Assembly (NCBI GenBank): GCA_002786025.1 | Contig: NHNW01000022.1 | Location: 496,001-560,000, forward strand | DNA from: Zasmidium citrigriseum | Lineage: Eukaryota; Ascomycota; Dothideomycetes; Mycosphaerellales; Mycosphaerellaceae | DNA: 64,000 nt | Direction: 5' to 3' | In this document: piece after piece, positions 33,160-44,484 of the stretch | How the letters are laid out: every line of letters begins with the position of its first letter | Position numbering within the stretch: position 1 is the stretch's first letter | The notes under the pieces: generated by a model | Told to the model about the DNA's origin: nothing | The model's database searches: none | Seen by the model: only the letters and a program-made list of their open reading frames with translations | Program-made: the position numbers and the translations under genes

Positions 33160-36100
33160 TGTGTATGGCCTTCCTTTGGGATTATGAGACTCTGACTTCG
33201 CACCCTGTCCTTTCGTGAGATTATTGTTCCGTTGTCGGTCCCGAGATTTATGCTCTTCAGCTTTGCAGTGAAGGATCGGCCTCCTGGTAGGTTTCGAAAG
33301 TCTCAGATCCTCCTCCTTCAGCTCTCATCATCTCCTCTCCAAGGTGGCTCAAGCGATGTATTGTACTTGTTCATAGTCGAAGTGTAGCGGCTGACGTCCC
33401 TTCTCGCTTGCCATGAGGTAAGCGGCAAGACTGTTGTGCAATGCTATATTTGTGCATGAGAACTGTCGGACTGCCTTCTCGGGTGAACTTTTTGTCGATC
33501 AGCGACTTTCGCAGTGGTGGAGAGTGAACTTTATAAGCCACGAAACCGTTCTCTCCACACGGGAAGTACTGTTCTCCACGGAATGATCGTCAGTATCGAG
33601 GTAGAGAGGTCTGCTCGTCAACATCACCTGCCGTCTTGCGGTCCCATAGAGAAGAGTACGCATGAGAGGTGAAAGAGATTTCGATGTGCCATATCAGATG
33701 AGATATGGCAAATTTCCTCGATGGAAGAAGGTTGAAAATTTGATTGGAGTGGAGTGAAGAAGCCTGCGATGAATCAGATAAATCGAAGTCAGTAATTGAA
33801 CATGAACGAAAACGCCAAAATGGTGTATGTTAAGCAAGTCATGGTGACCAGTAGCCTTCTTTCACAGGCAGGTATGCTTTGATCGTTCGAGGACCAAAGC
33901 ATACGCAACTGACCAATCCTTTTTTCAACGCGTCGCAGGTCGTTCGACAGGATGCTGGAGACACTTTACCAGGCCGACGGATTCATACGAGTCGTGCAGA
34001 CGAACGCATAGCCGGTAAGTTCCATGAGCTTCGAGAGCGACCATGTCGACGGGACCAATCATACCATCCTGGACAACCGCTCGAAGTAAGTTCCTCAACA
34101 CTTGTGCGACTAAAGCGAGATGCAATAGAAAGTCCCATGCGCAAGTCGCCTGTGAGCATCTCATTGAAGACTTTCGCGGCCACTGCTCCAGTCTAACAAC
34201 TTTCAGCAGAGGGATGCAGGGTCATTTGGCTTGCATAAAATATGCCTCCGGGAAAGAGCCGCAGTGATGAAGAAGGGTCGTTATTCCGTCCTTTCGATTT
34301 CACCGTGGCATATTGGTCGTCCATCGTAATAGTCTCATTCTCTTTGGGCCAAGTTCCAGTGTTGGATCTGAAGTCGGCTTCTCCTAGACCAAGTCGACTA
34401 GACGAGCGGTCTGGTCGAACTCGGTATGGTATGTCCTTGGTGACGTCTTTCGGCCGAAGCGACTGTGGCTGCTCCCCTCAAATTCTGTCGTCCACGAGGG
34501 TCAGTTTCAAATCCCCTCATTTCGGTCAATGGGCGGATTGCACTTGAGCAGTCGTCCATCCCGCTGGCGTCCAAGACCGATAGAGCGATTCGCCACCCAA
34601 TGACGAGGCCAAGTATGCTCTCAAGATGACTGTCCATGTCCCGTAGAAGTCCGAAGTCATACCATCATTGCGCGCCTTGAAACGTGCTGTCTTCGAGAAA
34701 TTCGAGTGCATGGCAGCCAAGATTCGTCATTCAGCCAAGCAGATGTTACAGCCAAGAGCACTGCCATTCTTCACACTGATTCCGACCGGCGGCGCGCTCT
34801 CCGTGCTGGCCGTCTGTGTTTGGAGCAGACGTGGCCGCATGCGTGAGGATGAAGCATGGCGAAGACAGGAAATCCTGGGGCGGCAGGTGATGGAGCGCAG
34901 GGATGTTGGATGCTTGGTATGGGCGTGGCAAGACGGGCATTCGGTGACACGGAGACGCGGTGCCCGACTTGCGATCAGGTGAGGTTGGCCTTTCTCTCTT
35001 GCGTGCTGGCGAGTGGTCACGCTGCTCCAACATCATCGGCCTTGACATCTTTCATTGCGCGGCATCAGCAGGCATTGCAAGATTCACCTGTCCAATGTCG
35101 TTAACGCTTTGCGGTTGAGGTGGCCTGCATGCTCATCTCATGCAGTGCCTTCAATTTCAGCCCTCAGCTACGCGTAATTTGACGAGAGTGCGTACGAATT
35201 TGCGAATACAGCCAATGGACGAGGGAACACACATCTCACCACCCACACTCACAGTCGTCGCACTTCCCCGTGCTCCGACTTGAAACAGACGCCTGGTGGG
35301 TGGACATTGGCAGGGTGGCGCTACAGACCACACCTCTTGAAGCTTCCGCAGCTTTTGCTTTTCGCGGGCTGCGAAGAGCCATTTCCCGCGACGCTGGACG
35401 AGCGAGCAGGCAAGGCTCTGCAAACTCTCGAGAGTCGACAGCTGTGCAATCTCCTGACGGTTCTGCCATTGCTACAGCTGGCCTGCTTGACTCACGGCGT
35501 GGCGGGAGCTTTCTCGTGACCACGGAGGCACCGCAAGCTCTCTCCTCAGCGCTGTCCTCACCCAGCCTGCTGCTCACGCTCGACAGTCAGCTGATGGACA
35601 GCCGTGGCTGGGTAGCCGTGGACAACCGCCGCGCTCGCTCGTACACACAACAGACTTTGCGATGGGCGGCGGCAGTTGCTTTTCAACGCTCAGGCGGAAG
35701 CCTTCGCGTGGGCCATCTTCGTCATGGTGACTAGATCGACGTTCGCACGGCGCACACGTCGGTGCAAGACATGTTTGAGGCGGCCGTTGACCGAGGTCGT
35801 TGCTTCAGTCTCAACGGCGAACAGGGCCCCGTTCCTGCGAACAACAAAGAGTGACAGACCCAACTTGGCACACCTCCTCTGCAGTACAGATCGGATTCAA
35901 CGACGTGTCGCCCGCGGGCGCGCACAACAGGGGCGCCGTGGACAGCTTGGGGTAGCTCTGGACCAGCCTAGAGCACGCGCGTAGCCAAGCGTGTGTTGGC
36001 TGTGGCTGAGCTCCACTCGTCCCTGGGGAGGCCTGTCTCACATTGCACGCCACGAGGCTTCCGTCGGCACCGATCGTTGAACTCTATGCTCGAGCCCCTG

Positions 36101-36362
36101 CTCCTGGTCTCGCCCTCTCACGACCACAAAAGACTCCGCAGGTCCCTTTGAAAATCGGCTCAGCTGAATTGAAACCTCAAAGAACATTCTACTCCTGAAC
36201 CGTGGAACCAATACAGACAACGTGCTTCGCCTACCAACGATCTAGACTCTACACACCATACATATACATCAGCAAGGCCACTCTCAATCGATCAGTGCTA
36301 CACAAAAGCAACATCAGCGACCCCTCCTCGCCACCACAATAATCGCCAATCAAACATCCAAC
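33160..36362. other. 3.2 kb region without a recognised gene
   Basis: Many open frames overlap on both strands between 33.9 and 36 kb; none has family resemblance or consistent splice signals. A frame near 34710-34982 has one hydrophobic segment followed by basic residues and could be a small membrane protein, but support is too weak to call. The composition is similar to neighbours, not RIP-like. It may hold non-coding RNA or promoter DNA; I cannot tell. Confidence 0.4.
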
Positions 36363-36895
36363 ATGACGACCACCACAATGCACGTCAAGACATACACACG
36401 ACGACAACACATCAACAGACTTCTTGCTCTCCCACTTCCACAATGCACATCAATGGAATGGAGACAAGAGTATTACCGCATTCTCTGGATGATGCGTGAG
36501 CTCCTCGACTGTGGCAGCAAAGACGCACGATCGATCTGGAAGATGAATCTTCTCGCGGAGGCATTGGTGAGTCGCAAACATTCATTGAAGTGTAACGATC
36601 GATCGACTAACGTTCTCGTTTTCAGCAAAAACTCTACGAACTCGAAGACCCTACCTCCACACCAACAGAATCCTACAAGAAAGACAACAACAGATGGACC
36701 GAAGTCTCAACACGAAGAATCATCGCCGAACAACTCTGGGACGAAGGCGGCGTGGTCACATTCTACGACTGCTGGGACACTCTACGCGAGGGCCGAAGCA
36801 AGGCTGCAGCGGCCCGTCTCCACGAGCAAGTACGGATCATCTGGCAAGGCGTCACCGACACGAATCTTGGGACCGAGTTTAGCCTGGCAGCATAA
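36363..36895 (+). CDS. Small hypothetical protein, two exons
   Basis: Exons 36363-36566 and 36626-36895 join through a canonical intron (GTGAGT donor, TTTTCAG acceptor) to give 157 residues. Splicing changes an arbitrary-looking frame into a coherent helical, charged protein: ILWMMRELLDCGSKDARSIW before the junction and RRIIAEQLWDEGGVVTFYDC after it, then AAAARLHEQVRIIWQGV. There is no signal peptide or membrane segment. I recognise no family. The leader before the ATG is rich in CA/AC and lacks ATGs, as in expressed fungal genes. Function unknown. Confidence 0.6.
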
Positions 36896-37101
36896 ACAAC
36901 GCGTGGAAAGAAAGCATGGGCATTTAAGCGGCGTTGTCACTGGCGGACATTGCATGCATTGTATGATTGGGTTGATGAGCTAGCGGACCATGGTTGACAC
37001 GATTGATGATACCCTTAGTTGGAAATATATGACACTATTACGCCACTTTCCAGACTTCTTACAAAGACCCTTTGGCACCACGCTTCGCCTTTCCATTCTA
37101 A

Positions 37102-38274
37102 TTACGCCTTCTTCTCCAGCTGGAGCTGAGGGTTTTCCAGAATGGCACCCGGTTTCGCCGGCATCAGTGCTCCCTGTGGCGCTACGTTCTTTGACTTGAA
37201 GTCGTCACAGATTTGCTCCATCGTGACCCATTCCACTCCTTCGTGCTTGTTGATGTATTCGATGATTCTGTTGCTGACGCGTCAGTACAGATTACCTTCC
37301 TTTCACGTCTGGTTGTTTGCGCACCTCTCCAACATCAAGAGTCCGTGAGGATGGCCACAGACGTCCGGATGCACGGTCACCGGAAAAACGAACTCGTCAT
37401 ACTCCCGATAGAAGTAATTGAACTGATCGAGCCAGAGCTCCTCAACATCCCTTGGATTGACCCAGCCGTGCGAGTTAGGTGCTTTCTTGATGAACATCAT
37501 CGGTGGCAAGTCGTCGAGATACCAACTTGCCGGGATTTCGACCAAACCTGTAACGATCGTTAAGCATATCTCACCAACCATGTGATATGAAAGACAAACC
37601 AGTCATCGGCCCCCCCTCAAGCGGCCTCATCCAAGTCTCCGGATGCTTACTATAATCAATCGGCACCCACTTATCCCCCGTCCTGAGCCAATAACACTGA
37701 CAATCATGATGCGAGAAGCTATGATCATACTCTAGTCCATACTTCAACATCAACTCCGCCCCATCCTGCGAGGACTCCCACCACGGGGCAACTATACCGC
37801 GTGGCGGTTTCCCGTGCTGGAAGTCGGTGATTAGACGGTAGCATTTGTCCATTATGGCGGTTTGTTGCTCGACGCTCATGGCTATGGGGTTTTCGTGCGA
37901 GTAGCCGTGGAGACCGATTTCGTGCCCGCTGTCGGCGACCATGCGGCATTCCTCGGGGAAGGTTTCGAGACTGTGGCCCGGGATGAAGAATGTGGTCTTG
38001 ATGTTGTATTTTTCGAACATTTTGAGGAGGCGCCGGACGCCGATTGTGCCGGCGAAGAGACCTGTACGGACTTTTTAGTTCGTGGTCTTTTTGGGAGGCG
38101 TTTGTGATGGTGATTGACCTCGTGAGATGTCTGAGGTGCTGTCTTCGCCGCCGTAGGAACCTAGCCAGCCGGCGACGGCATCTATGTCGACGGAGATGCA
38201 GGCTTGAACTCCTATGAAGATGTTAATGTCTCTCGCCAGGGAAGGAGGCCGTTGACTGTACTCTTCTTGCTCAT
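37102..38274 (-). CDS. Polysaccharide deacetylase-type protein (NodB/CE4, HpPgdA-like)
   Basis: Five exons fit: 38262-38274, 38119-38211, 37600-38061, 37325-37547 and 37102-37267 (318 residues). The NodB fold is visible: [14 protein letters not shown] (catalytic Asp region), [15 protein letters not shown], and the zinc pair in [19 protein letters not shown] stands for the family motif 3, and [18 protein letters not shown] carries a late His. There is no signal peptide, so unlike chitin deacetylases it is probably intracellular. The closest group I know is the PgdA/PuuE-like set, which can act on small amide or N-acetyl substrates as well as glycans. The 13-nt first exon (MSKK) is the least certain part. 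It is divergent from a HET-domain gene. Confidence 0.87.
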
Positions 38275-38913
38275 GGTGGATGCTTCGGAACTGTCCTTCA
38301 AAGCTCGTTCAAGATGTTGTCGGTGAACAGGTTACACAAAGAGTCTTCAAAGCTTCAACCTCAAAAATCAAATACCTACAGAAGAGTCGTCACTCCGCAA
38401 TGGCACGCGATGCAGTGCCTTTTACTTCACCACTGGCCCGCAGTGGGGTAAGGTCGTCGCCGACGGCGAGAGCTCCAGTGCTCCATGACGTAGCGGCATC
38501 GTCTGGCATTGCCCTTATCTCTATGGACGAGCGGGCTCCGTGCCTTGATAGAAAGTCTTGGGCAGAGCTTCTGGTTGAGTAACAAGTTGCTTGAAAGGAG
38601 CAGTGACAGGCTATTTAATGAGGTGGCTGGGAGATGGGGCGTTATGTAAGCGGTGGGTCCATCATGGTGGGCGGGTGGGACGTCGCTTCTTCTTCGATAT
38701 TGGTGTCTTGAACATTCAGCTTTCAGCTTTCTGAAGATGACTCTGAATGCAATGGCTGGGGACGGCGAGATTGTTCGAGAGGTGCAGATGGGACGCCGCC
38801 ACCGGATGGAGCAATCCTTCTGCCGTGATGCCTCGGGCAGCAAGTTTGGCATCGAGCTCAGCCGTTCGTTCGACGAGCAGATCATCCTCGTGGTTTACAA
38901 CACGCCTCCATGA
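38275..38913. other. Divergent upstream region, deacetylase / HET gene
   Basis: No family-like gene is seen. A 59-codon frame from about 38734 ends in the TGA at 38911-38913, immediately before the HET ATG at 38914. It could be an upstream ORF or chance. Confidence 0.4.
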
Positions 38914-40893
38914 ATGACCCACCACGCCATGGGTTCTACCTTCAATGCACCTTACGTTTACGAGCCTCTCCCAGAGGTGACATTCGAGCCGCCTCCTAAC
39001 AGCAAGAATGCTCAGCGGTCTCTCGCGGTGGCACACTTCCGGCTCGTCTGCCTGGAGCCTGGTCCCGAAGATGCACCCATCAGTTTCCACTTCAGCATGT
39101 GTACCGCTCGTAACAACGCAGACAAGCGTCTGACCGCATCAGCCGATGGACCCAACTACGAGGCCGTCTCGTATACTTGGCAAGGCGATAAGAGCATTCG
39201 CACGGTACGGTGCCACGATAGGTCGTTCAACGTTTCTTCGGTGGTCTACGAACTGCTACTCCATCTTCGGCAGGCTGAACGTGCTCGGTGGCTGTGGATC
39301 GATGCCATCTGTATCGATCAAACCAATCTTCGTGAGAGAGCGTCTCAGGTTACGATCATGCGGCTGATCTACAATGCCGCCCAACAGACTCTGGTATGGC
39401 TGGGTCCGGCGAATGCTGAAACCGATATGATCCTACCTGCTGTTGAAAGAATGACCGAGGTGAGGAGACGAATGAATCTGGCCCCTGGACAAGACCCAGA
39501 AATCCGCAGTGGCGACCAAATCCACCTTCGCGCAGTGAAATCAGAACTCGGTCTACCATCCTCTTCCGCCGAGGATGAGCAGATGAAAGCACTTACTGAT
39601 CTGCTGGAACATGGCTACTTCTCTCGAATCTGGATCATACAAGAGATTGTGGTCTCAAGGAAGATCACCATTCTGCAAGGCCATGCCGAGTTCTCCTGGT
39701 CTGAAGCAAGCGATGCTATTGTCCTTACATACCAACTCCGCATGGACGACGGATGGACCGAAACCATGCTATCCAACGTGGCCAGGGTACTGTTCTTGCA
39801 AGGCCAGCAAAAGCTATACGAGAAAGGTCATTTGGGCACGTTGCGACACATGCTGAACCTGTATCGACACGCCAAGGCGACGGACCCTCGTGACAAAGTG
39901 TACGCCCTGGCTGGGATATCGAACTGCTGGGACAAGTGCGTTCCGGATCTCTTGTCTTACGAGAAGCCCGTGGCGGATGCGTACCGTATCTGGACGATCA
40001 TCCTGTTGGAGCAAGAGGATTCGCTAGACATTCTCAGTGCCGCTCACCGATATCCGAGATCATCCAACCTTGATGCGTACAGCTGGGTTCCTGACTGGAG
40101 TTTCGCTGGCAATACTGATGTCACGCATGTCGCACCTTGGCCCGGGGGTTACTTGCAAGCAACAAATCGCTCGAAATTAAACATATCGCAGTCGACCTTT
40201 GAGGATGGCTTCAGACTACTCGTTTTGGAGGGATACATTCTGGAGCGCGTGGAAGCAGTCGGAATGGCATTCTCACAAGACTCCCTTCCTCCACTGACTT
40301 TCCACATCCTATGGTCTCGCGCTCTGCAACAGATTTACTGGATGTGGCTCTCGTGGCAAAGCTGGGAGTCTGTCGCTGCTCTCCGATCTCAAAGTCGCTA
40401 CGACAAAACCGGCGAAGACATGAGTGACGCTTACTGGCAGACGATCACGTACGGGGAAACGGGCTATCAAGAAGATGCTCTTCGGCAAGGCCGAGTAGAC
40501 TTTCTAGCCTGGCAGAAGCACTTTCTACGCAACTCGCCCTGGATAAACGTGTCTTGGTTTCTTTGGCTTGCCTGCTTTTACGTCGTGGCGCAATACCGAT
40601 TTCGTTTTCGTCGACAACAATATATCGGAAATCTGGCGTTTCGGAGTCGTTGGACTTCTGCTGCTGGATGGCGGAGGATGATCAGGACCGAGACTGGATA
40701 CATTGGACTGGCTTCACATGGGGTCGAAATGGGCGATCAGGTGGCTCTCTTTCGAGGCGGCCGGATCCCGCTTGTGATTCGAAAAGCTATATCCGGTGAC
40801 GAGTGGCATCTTACTGGTGACGCATACATCCACGGAGTTATGCAAGGCGAAGCCTGGGAGCCAGAAAAGTGCTCGAAATTTCGAATCCGCTGA
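38914..40893 (+). CDS. HET-domain protein
   Basis: A single exon of 659 residues (an in-frame ATG at 38929 is an alternative). The HET domain spans about residues 84-240 with YEAVSYTWQGD, WLWIDAICIDQTNLRERASQV and the later LEHGYFSRIWIIQEIVVSRKI. Downstream, TDPRDKVYALAGI is the usual block after HET in this type. Family knowledge: HET proteins take part in vegetative incompatibility, a programmed cell death after fusion of unlike strains. No NACHT, WD or TPR region is seen, so this is a stand-alone HET protein with a long C-terminal part including a possible hydrophobic segment (SWFLWLACFYVVAQY). Partner and trigger are unknown. Confidence 0.93.
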   Translation: MTHHAMGSTFNAPYVYEPLPEVTFEPPPNSKNAQRSLAVAHFRLVCLEPGPEDAPISFHFSMCTARNNADKRLTASADGPNYEAVSYTWQGDKSIRTVRCHDRSFNVSSVVYELLLHLRQAERARWLWIDAICIDQTNLRERASQVTIMRLIYNAAQQTLVWLGPANAETDMILPAVERMTEVRRRMNLAPGQDPEIRSGDQIHLRAVKSELGLPSSSAEDEQMKALTDLLEHGYFSRIWIIQEIVVSRKITILQGHAEFSWSEASDAIVLTYQLRMDDGWTETMLSNVARVLFLQGQQKLYEKGHLGTLRHMLNLYRHAKATDPRDKVYALAGISNCWDKCVPDLLSYEKPVADAYRIWTIILLEQEDSLDILSAAHRYPRSSNLDAYSWVPDWSFAGNTDVTHVAPWPGGYLQATNRSKLNISQSTFEDGFRLLVLEGYILERVEAVGMAFSQDSLPPLTFHILWSRALQQIYWMWLSWQSWESVAALRSQSRYDKTGEDMSDAYWQTITYGETGYQEDALRQGRVDFLAWQKHFLRNSPWINVSWFLWLACFYVVAQYRFRFRRQQYIGNLAFRSRWTSAAGWRRMIRTETGYIGLASHGVEMGDQVALFRGGRIPLVIRKAISGDEWHLTGDAYIHGVMQGEAWEPEKCSKFRIR

Positions 40894-40903
40894 TACATTC
40901 ACC

Positions 40904-42616
40904 TCAGGACCCATTCCCGGACCACAATCTTCTAACTTTCTCCCTCAAATCCCGTTTCGCCTCCCTTCGATCCTCTCCGGCGATAGCATCCACCGCGCCT
41001 TGCAACATCTCCGCCGTCGTGGGCGGCTTTCCAAAAGCATGAACATCAATATCCACAAAACAAACCTTGGAGTTCGACCGGACCCGCTCTTCGATGTTGA
41101 CCCTCACGCTGTGCCACGCCAGATCGACAAACTCGCCAGGTCGCTGTGGTGAGAATCTTCTTTGCATGCTCCCAAAATTCTCGAAGGCGCTGGCTTCGTA
41201 GACGGCTACGCTCACGGCGGAGTGAGCGCCTGTACCGAGCATGACGACGAAGGCTTCTCGATCCGAGGATCGCAAGACGAGCAATGCGGTTGTGAGGGTA
41301 TAAGGCACCTTAGGAAAGCGATAGACGAGCGGTGTGGTAGGGGCGCTCCAGCGCTGAGTCTCTGCGGTGGGAGCCATCGTCGGATCACGGCTCCCTTCTG
41401 CGGCCCTCGCGTTGATGATCTTGTACTCTGGCGGCTTTCTCTCATCACTTGTACACGTCAACGACCGAATCTGGAAGAAATGGTATGGAACGAGAATCTC
41501 AGTCGCGAAGCTGGGGAAGGTTTGTCGAACGTAGACTGCCTGCGGTTTGCCGACTGCTGTGACGGAGGCGAGTTTATCGCAATGTACCCGAGCGTATTGG
41601 TTCGTGCCGATGCTGAGGCGGGTGAAGTACACGGCGATCCAGTCGCTATAGGCACGACTGGGGACTGGACATCGGAGGGCCGCGACGAAGGTGCCGTCTT
41701 GTTTGGCTGTCAAAGGGAGAGTGAGATTGAGACCTCGCGCTGTCATGGTGCAGGGGTTGTAAGTCCCAACTTCGGTGTAAGGGATGGTATTGCCAGTACG
41801 CTCGAAGTCTTTGGGGCTATCGGCGAGCAGGCCATGAAATTCCGAGGTACCGTTCTCTTTGACCCACGCGAAGAGCGACTGATCTTCATTAGATTTCATG
41901 ATCTCTTCCTGCAGACGCGTGAAAGCTCTTGTGGCGCCTTCACCATACAGCATGGGCATGTTGACGTCGAAAATACCAATCAGAGCGTACGCGAGGTCTT
42001 CTTCTCGCGTGGTCTCTCGCAGTGCGGCCCAACTCATACGTTTGGCGACGGAAGCGTGTTCGACAGGGAAGGTTCCAATTAGGTAGGCTTGTTCAATGCC
42101 GGTGATTTCGGTGATTGTCTCGTGGAGGCTGTCTCTGTAGCCTATTGAAATCCAGTCGGAGGAGAAGAATTCCAGCTGGGTCGGAGCGATCAATTCTTGT
42201 AGTGTCCAGCCTCGCTTCCACCAGCGCGATGTCTTGAATTGCTCCTCGAACAATGCTCCGTCTCCAACATCGGCCAGGTAGGTATAGCACTTCTCGGCTT
42301 TTCTGTAGTAGCCATACATGGAATTGATGGCCTCGCTGAGCTCCACTGAGCTGGTCTTGTCGATGCAACAGGTGTCGATCCAAAGCCATCCATACCCATC
42401 CAGCTTCGCCCGCTCCATGGCTTTGGTTAGCTTCGCGAACGCTGGTTTCCTGTTACATGTCCCATCCTGAATGTCCGAGAGGAGGACTTCGTCTTCGGGT
42501 TCGGTACTCCATGTGTGGGATAGGATGGCGTATGCAGGAATGTCTTTGCCCCATTTCTGGATGACTTCGAGTTTTTCGTTTCCGGGGATGTAGGGTCCAG
42601 TCTTGAGGAGGCGCAT
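40904..42616 (-). CDS. HET-domain protein of the HET-D/E type (no NACHT)
   Basis: A single exon; I prefer the ATG at 42616 (MRLLKTG, the usual family start) over 42640. HET blocks are clear: YAILSHTWSTEPEDEVLLSD, GWLWIDTCCIDKTSSVELSEAINSMYGYYRKAE, and RGWTLQELIAPTQLEFFS. The next block, REEDLAYALIGIFDVNMPML then YGEGATRAFTRLQEEI, is the DUF8212-like region found in HET-E relatives. After it come about 280 residues with a beta-rich look and no NACHT or WD40 repeats. It is likely part of the incompatibility or innate recognition repertoire by family. It converges with the other HET gene, the stops lying only about 10 bases apart. Confidence 0.93.
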   Translation of the reverse strand: MRLLKTGPYIPGNEKLEVIQKWGKDIPAYAILSHTWSTEPEDEVLLSDIQDGTCNRKPAFAKLTKAMERAKLDGYGWLWIDTCCIDKTSSVELSEAINSMYGYYRKAEKCYTYLADVGDGALFEEQFKTSRWWKRGWTLQELIAPTQLEFFSSDWISIGYRDSLHETITEITGIEQAYLIGTFPVEHASVAKRMSWAALRETTREEDLAYALIGIFDVNMPMLYGEGATRAFTRLQEEIMKSNEDQSLFAWVKENGTSEFHGLLADSPKDFERTGNTIPYTEVGTYNPCTMTARGLNLTLPLTAKQDGTFVAALRCPVPSRAYSDWIAVYFTRLSIGTNQYARVHCDKLASVTAVGKPQAVYVRQTFPSFATEILVPYHFFQIRSLTCTSDERKPPEYKIINARAAEGSRDPTMAPTAETQRWSAPTTPLVYRFPKVPYTLTTALLVLRSSDREAFVVMLGTGAHSAVSVAVYEASAFENFGSMQRRFSPQRPGEFVDLAWHSVRVNIEERVRSNSKVCFVDIDVHAFGKPPTTAEMLQGAVDAIAGEDRREAKRDLREKVRRLWSGNGS

Positions 42617-42640
42617 GTCGATCGATAGTTCGATAACCAC

Positions 42641-43384
42641 AGCTAGGTTATGTCTTCAAACTTGAGACGATAAGAACAATTCGTCGACATCGAGAGTCCA
42701 GCAGCCGGTATCGAGGTCCGATTGAAAGGCGATTCCGTTCATATATCCATTGATCTTCTCCAATGCCACCACAAGTCTGAATGTATTAATAACACCTCGC
42801 GTAGCCTCAGAAACATGCTGCAGTCCAGAGAGGCGTCGAAGGTATACATGTACCTGCCACAGCCCGCAGGGGTCAGTTCAGCTGTCCACTAGCGCCTGTG
42901 TGTCTGTATCACCAACTTCGAACACAATACGCCGCCCAAAGTTGGCGTTGACTGTTATCGCAATCACTGGGCTCTCAGTGGATCTTTGACTGATTTCGAA
43001 GTGCTCGTTCGTGGGTCCGCAAAATGGCGAAATGAAAGTCGAAAAATGTCCGAGCTCCCTCTTTCCCTTTTCGGCCCCCATCATGCTCCGCCTTCACCGG
43101 TGTGCACTCCGCGAATCGATTATTGGACCACCAGTGATACAGCCAAGGATATCAGCCTCATGTGCCGTCGATCTATTTTGATGCCTCGATGCCTCGCCGG
43201 CGAAGTGCATATATTGTTTCTTCCCAGCCTGGACCAATTTCCTGCTTCTTGTCTCTTGTTCGTTTTCGCCGCTTGTGCGAAGTGCATGAATCGTTGCGTT
43301 GCTCCAGAGCCTTGGATCCGCCTCGTTTTTCGTCTCTCGTTCGAAATCCCCGACTCCTCGACGTCGTTCAAGCAATAGTTCAAT
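42641..43384. other. Intergenic upstream of HET and LITAF genes
   Basis: Overlapping frames on both strands are present, none convincing. This is probably the promoter of both divergent genes. Confidence 0.4.
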
Positions 43385-43973
43385 ATGGCAGAAACGACGA
43401 CTGTGGGCGTTGCCGAGAAGACGACGAAGCCAGTAAGAGAGAGCCGAGAAATGGATTTCATCCATCCAGAACCGCCGTGAGTCTCCAGCCAAGCGTAGCA
43501 GTCGCCGTCCAACTAACACGACGAGTTGGTAGAATGACCTACCAACCCCCCTCCAAAGAACCCTCCCCAACAACCCACCCCATCCACGAGCGCGAACCCC
43601 GTCAAGTCATGAAACTCTCAAAACTAGGTTCCCAGCCCGCAGACGTCGACTGTCCGTACTGTAAAGCCGTCGTGCGGACGAGAGTGCAGGAAGTCTCTTC
43701 TGGGGATGATTGGCGAGTGACCTCCTACCCATGAACTTCATTCTCCAGCTTCGACTGACGATATGTTCCAGTATGATTCAATGCCTCATTTGTCTCGTCT
43801 GCTGGCCGATGCTTTTTTGTTATGAGAGTAACAAAGACCTCGACCATCATTGCTCGGTTTGCGGGAAGCGATTGACGCATCGACCGCATGGGAGTGCTGT
43901 GGTGCAGGTTGTTGCGGAGCCTGATCCGGCTGATCGAGAGGTCTTTGAGGGTTCGAAGTATGCGCAGGCCTGA
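43385..43973 (+). CDS. LITAF-domain protein
   Basis: Three exons fit: 43385-43476, 43533-43712 and 43772-43973 (157 residues). The second intron has a GC donor (TG|GCGAGT); the phases require it if the ends are read as one protein. The N-terminus is Pro/Thr-rich. The LITAF zinc module is split: ADVDCPYCKAVVRTRV gives the first CxxC. The hydrophobic stretch CLICLVCWPMLFCYE follows, and DHHCSVCGKRLTHRP gives the second knuckle. Family knowledge: monotopic proteins of late endosome/lysosome membranes bound through the hydrophobic insert. The splice choice around the hydrophobic part needs confirmation. Function in fungi is poorly known. Confidence 0.8.
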
Positions 43974-44484
43974 TCTTGTGCGATTTTGGGTTTGGGCGTT
44001 TTCTGCGGGCAGTTCATGGAGATGATATCTTGTGCGATGGGAACAGTTTTGTTTGTTCGATAAGGCGCGGCGATGGTCAAGGCTGCGACAGTTGTCAATC
44101 CGGTCGATTCCAATTCATCAACATCGTGTGGTTGGGCAGTGGCAAATCCCCATCGTATTCACATGTCGCTCCCGTGCCCTCTCACCAAGAAGAGTGGAGA
44201 GCTACTATTCTCAATAGCTCTCCCGAAGCCCAGAAGCAGCTCCCACGACGCTTATGCACCCTCTCACCAACCAAAATCCCCCACCACTTCAGTAAACTTC
44301 GCAGCCGCATAATGGATCGCAATAGTTCCATGACATGCATACAGCAGGCCGCGGCCGCGGTCGAAGTAGAATAAGCGACGTACGCACCACATCCCACCTC
44401 ACCTCACTTCGCTTTCCGACGTTCTCTCGGTGACTTTGGTGGCTGTCGTTCGTTTTGTGTCTGTCACTCGCTTCAGACTGGGAC
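43974..44484. other. Intergenic between LITAF gene and surface protein
   Basis: No family-like gene is seen. Because the next predicted protein lacks a clear signal peptide, an upstream exon encoding one could lie here, but I could not find a convincing one. Confidence 0.35.

Noticed and set aside
34710..34982. Possible 90-residue protein with one hydrophobic segment
   Set aside because: Overlapped by similarly long opposite-strand frames; no homology or splice evidence. Mentioned only as a candidate.
35270..35734. 154-codon open frame on plus strand
   Set aside because: Low-complexity Ala/Ser/Arg composition typical of a GC-rich chance frame; opposite strand also open.
43094..43573. 159-codon minus-strand frame across the LITAF first exons
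   Set aside because: It is the shadow of the spliced LITAF gene on the plus strand.
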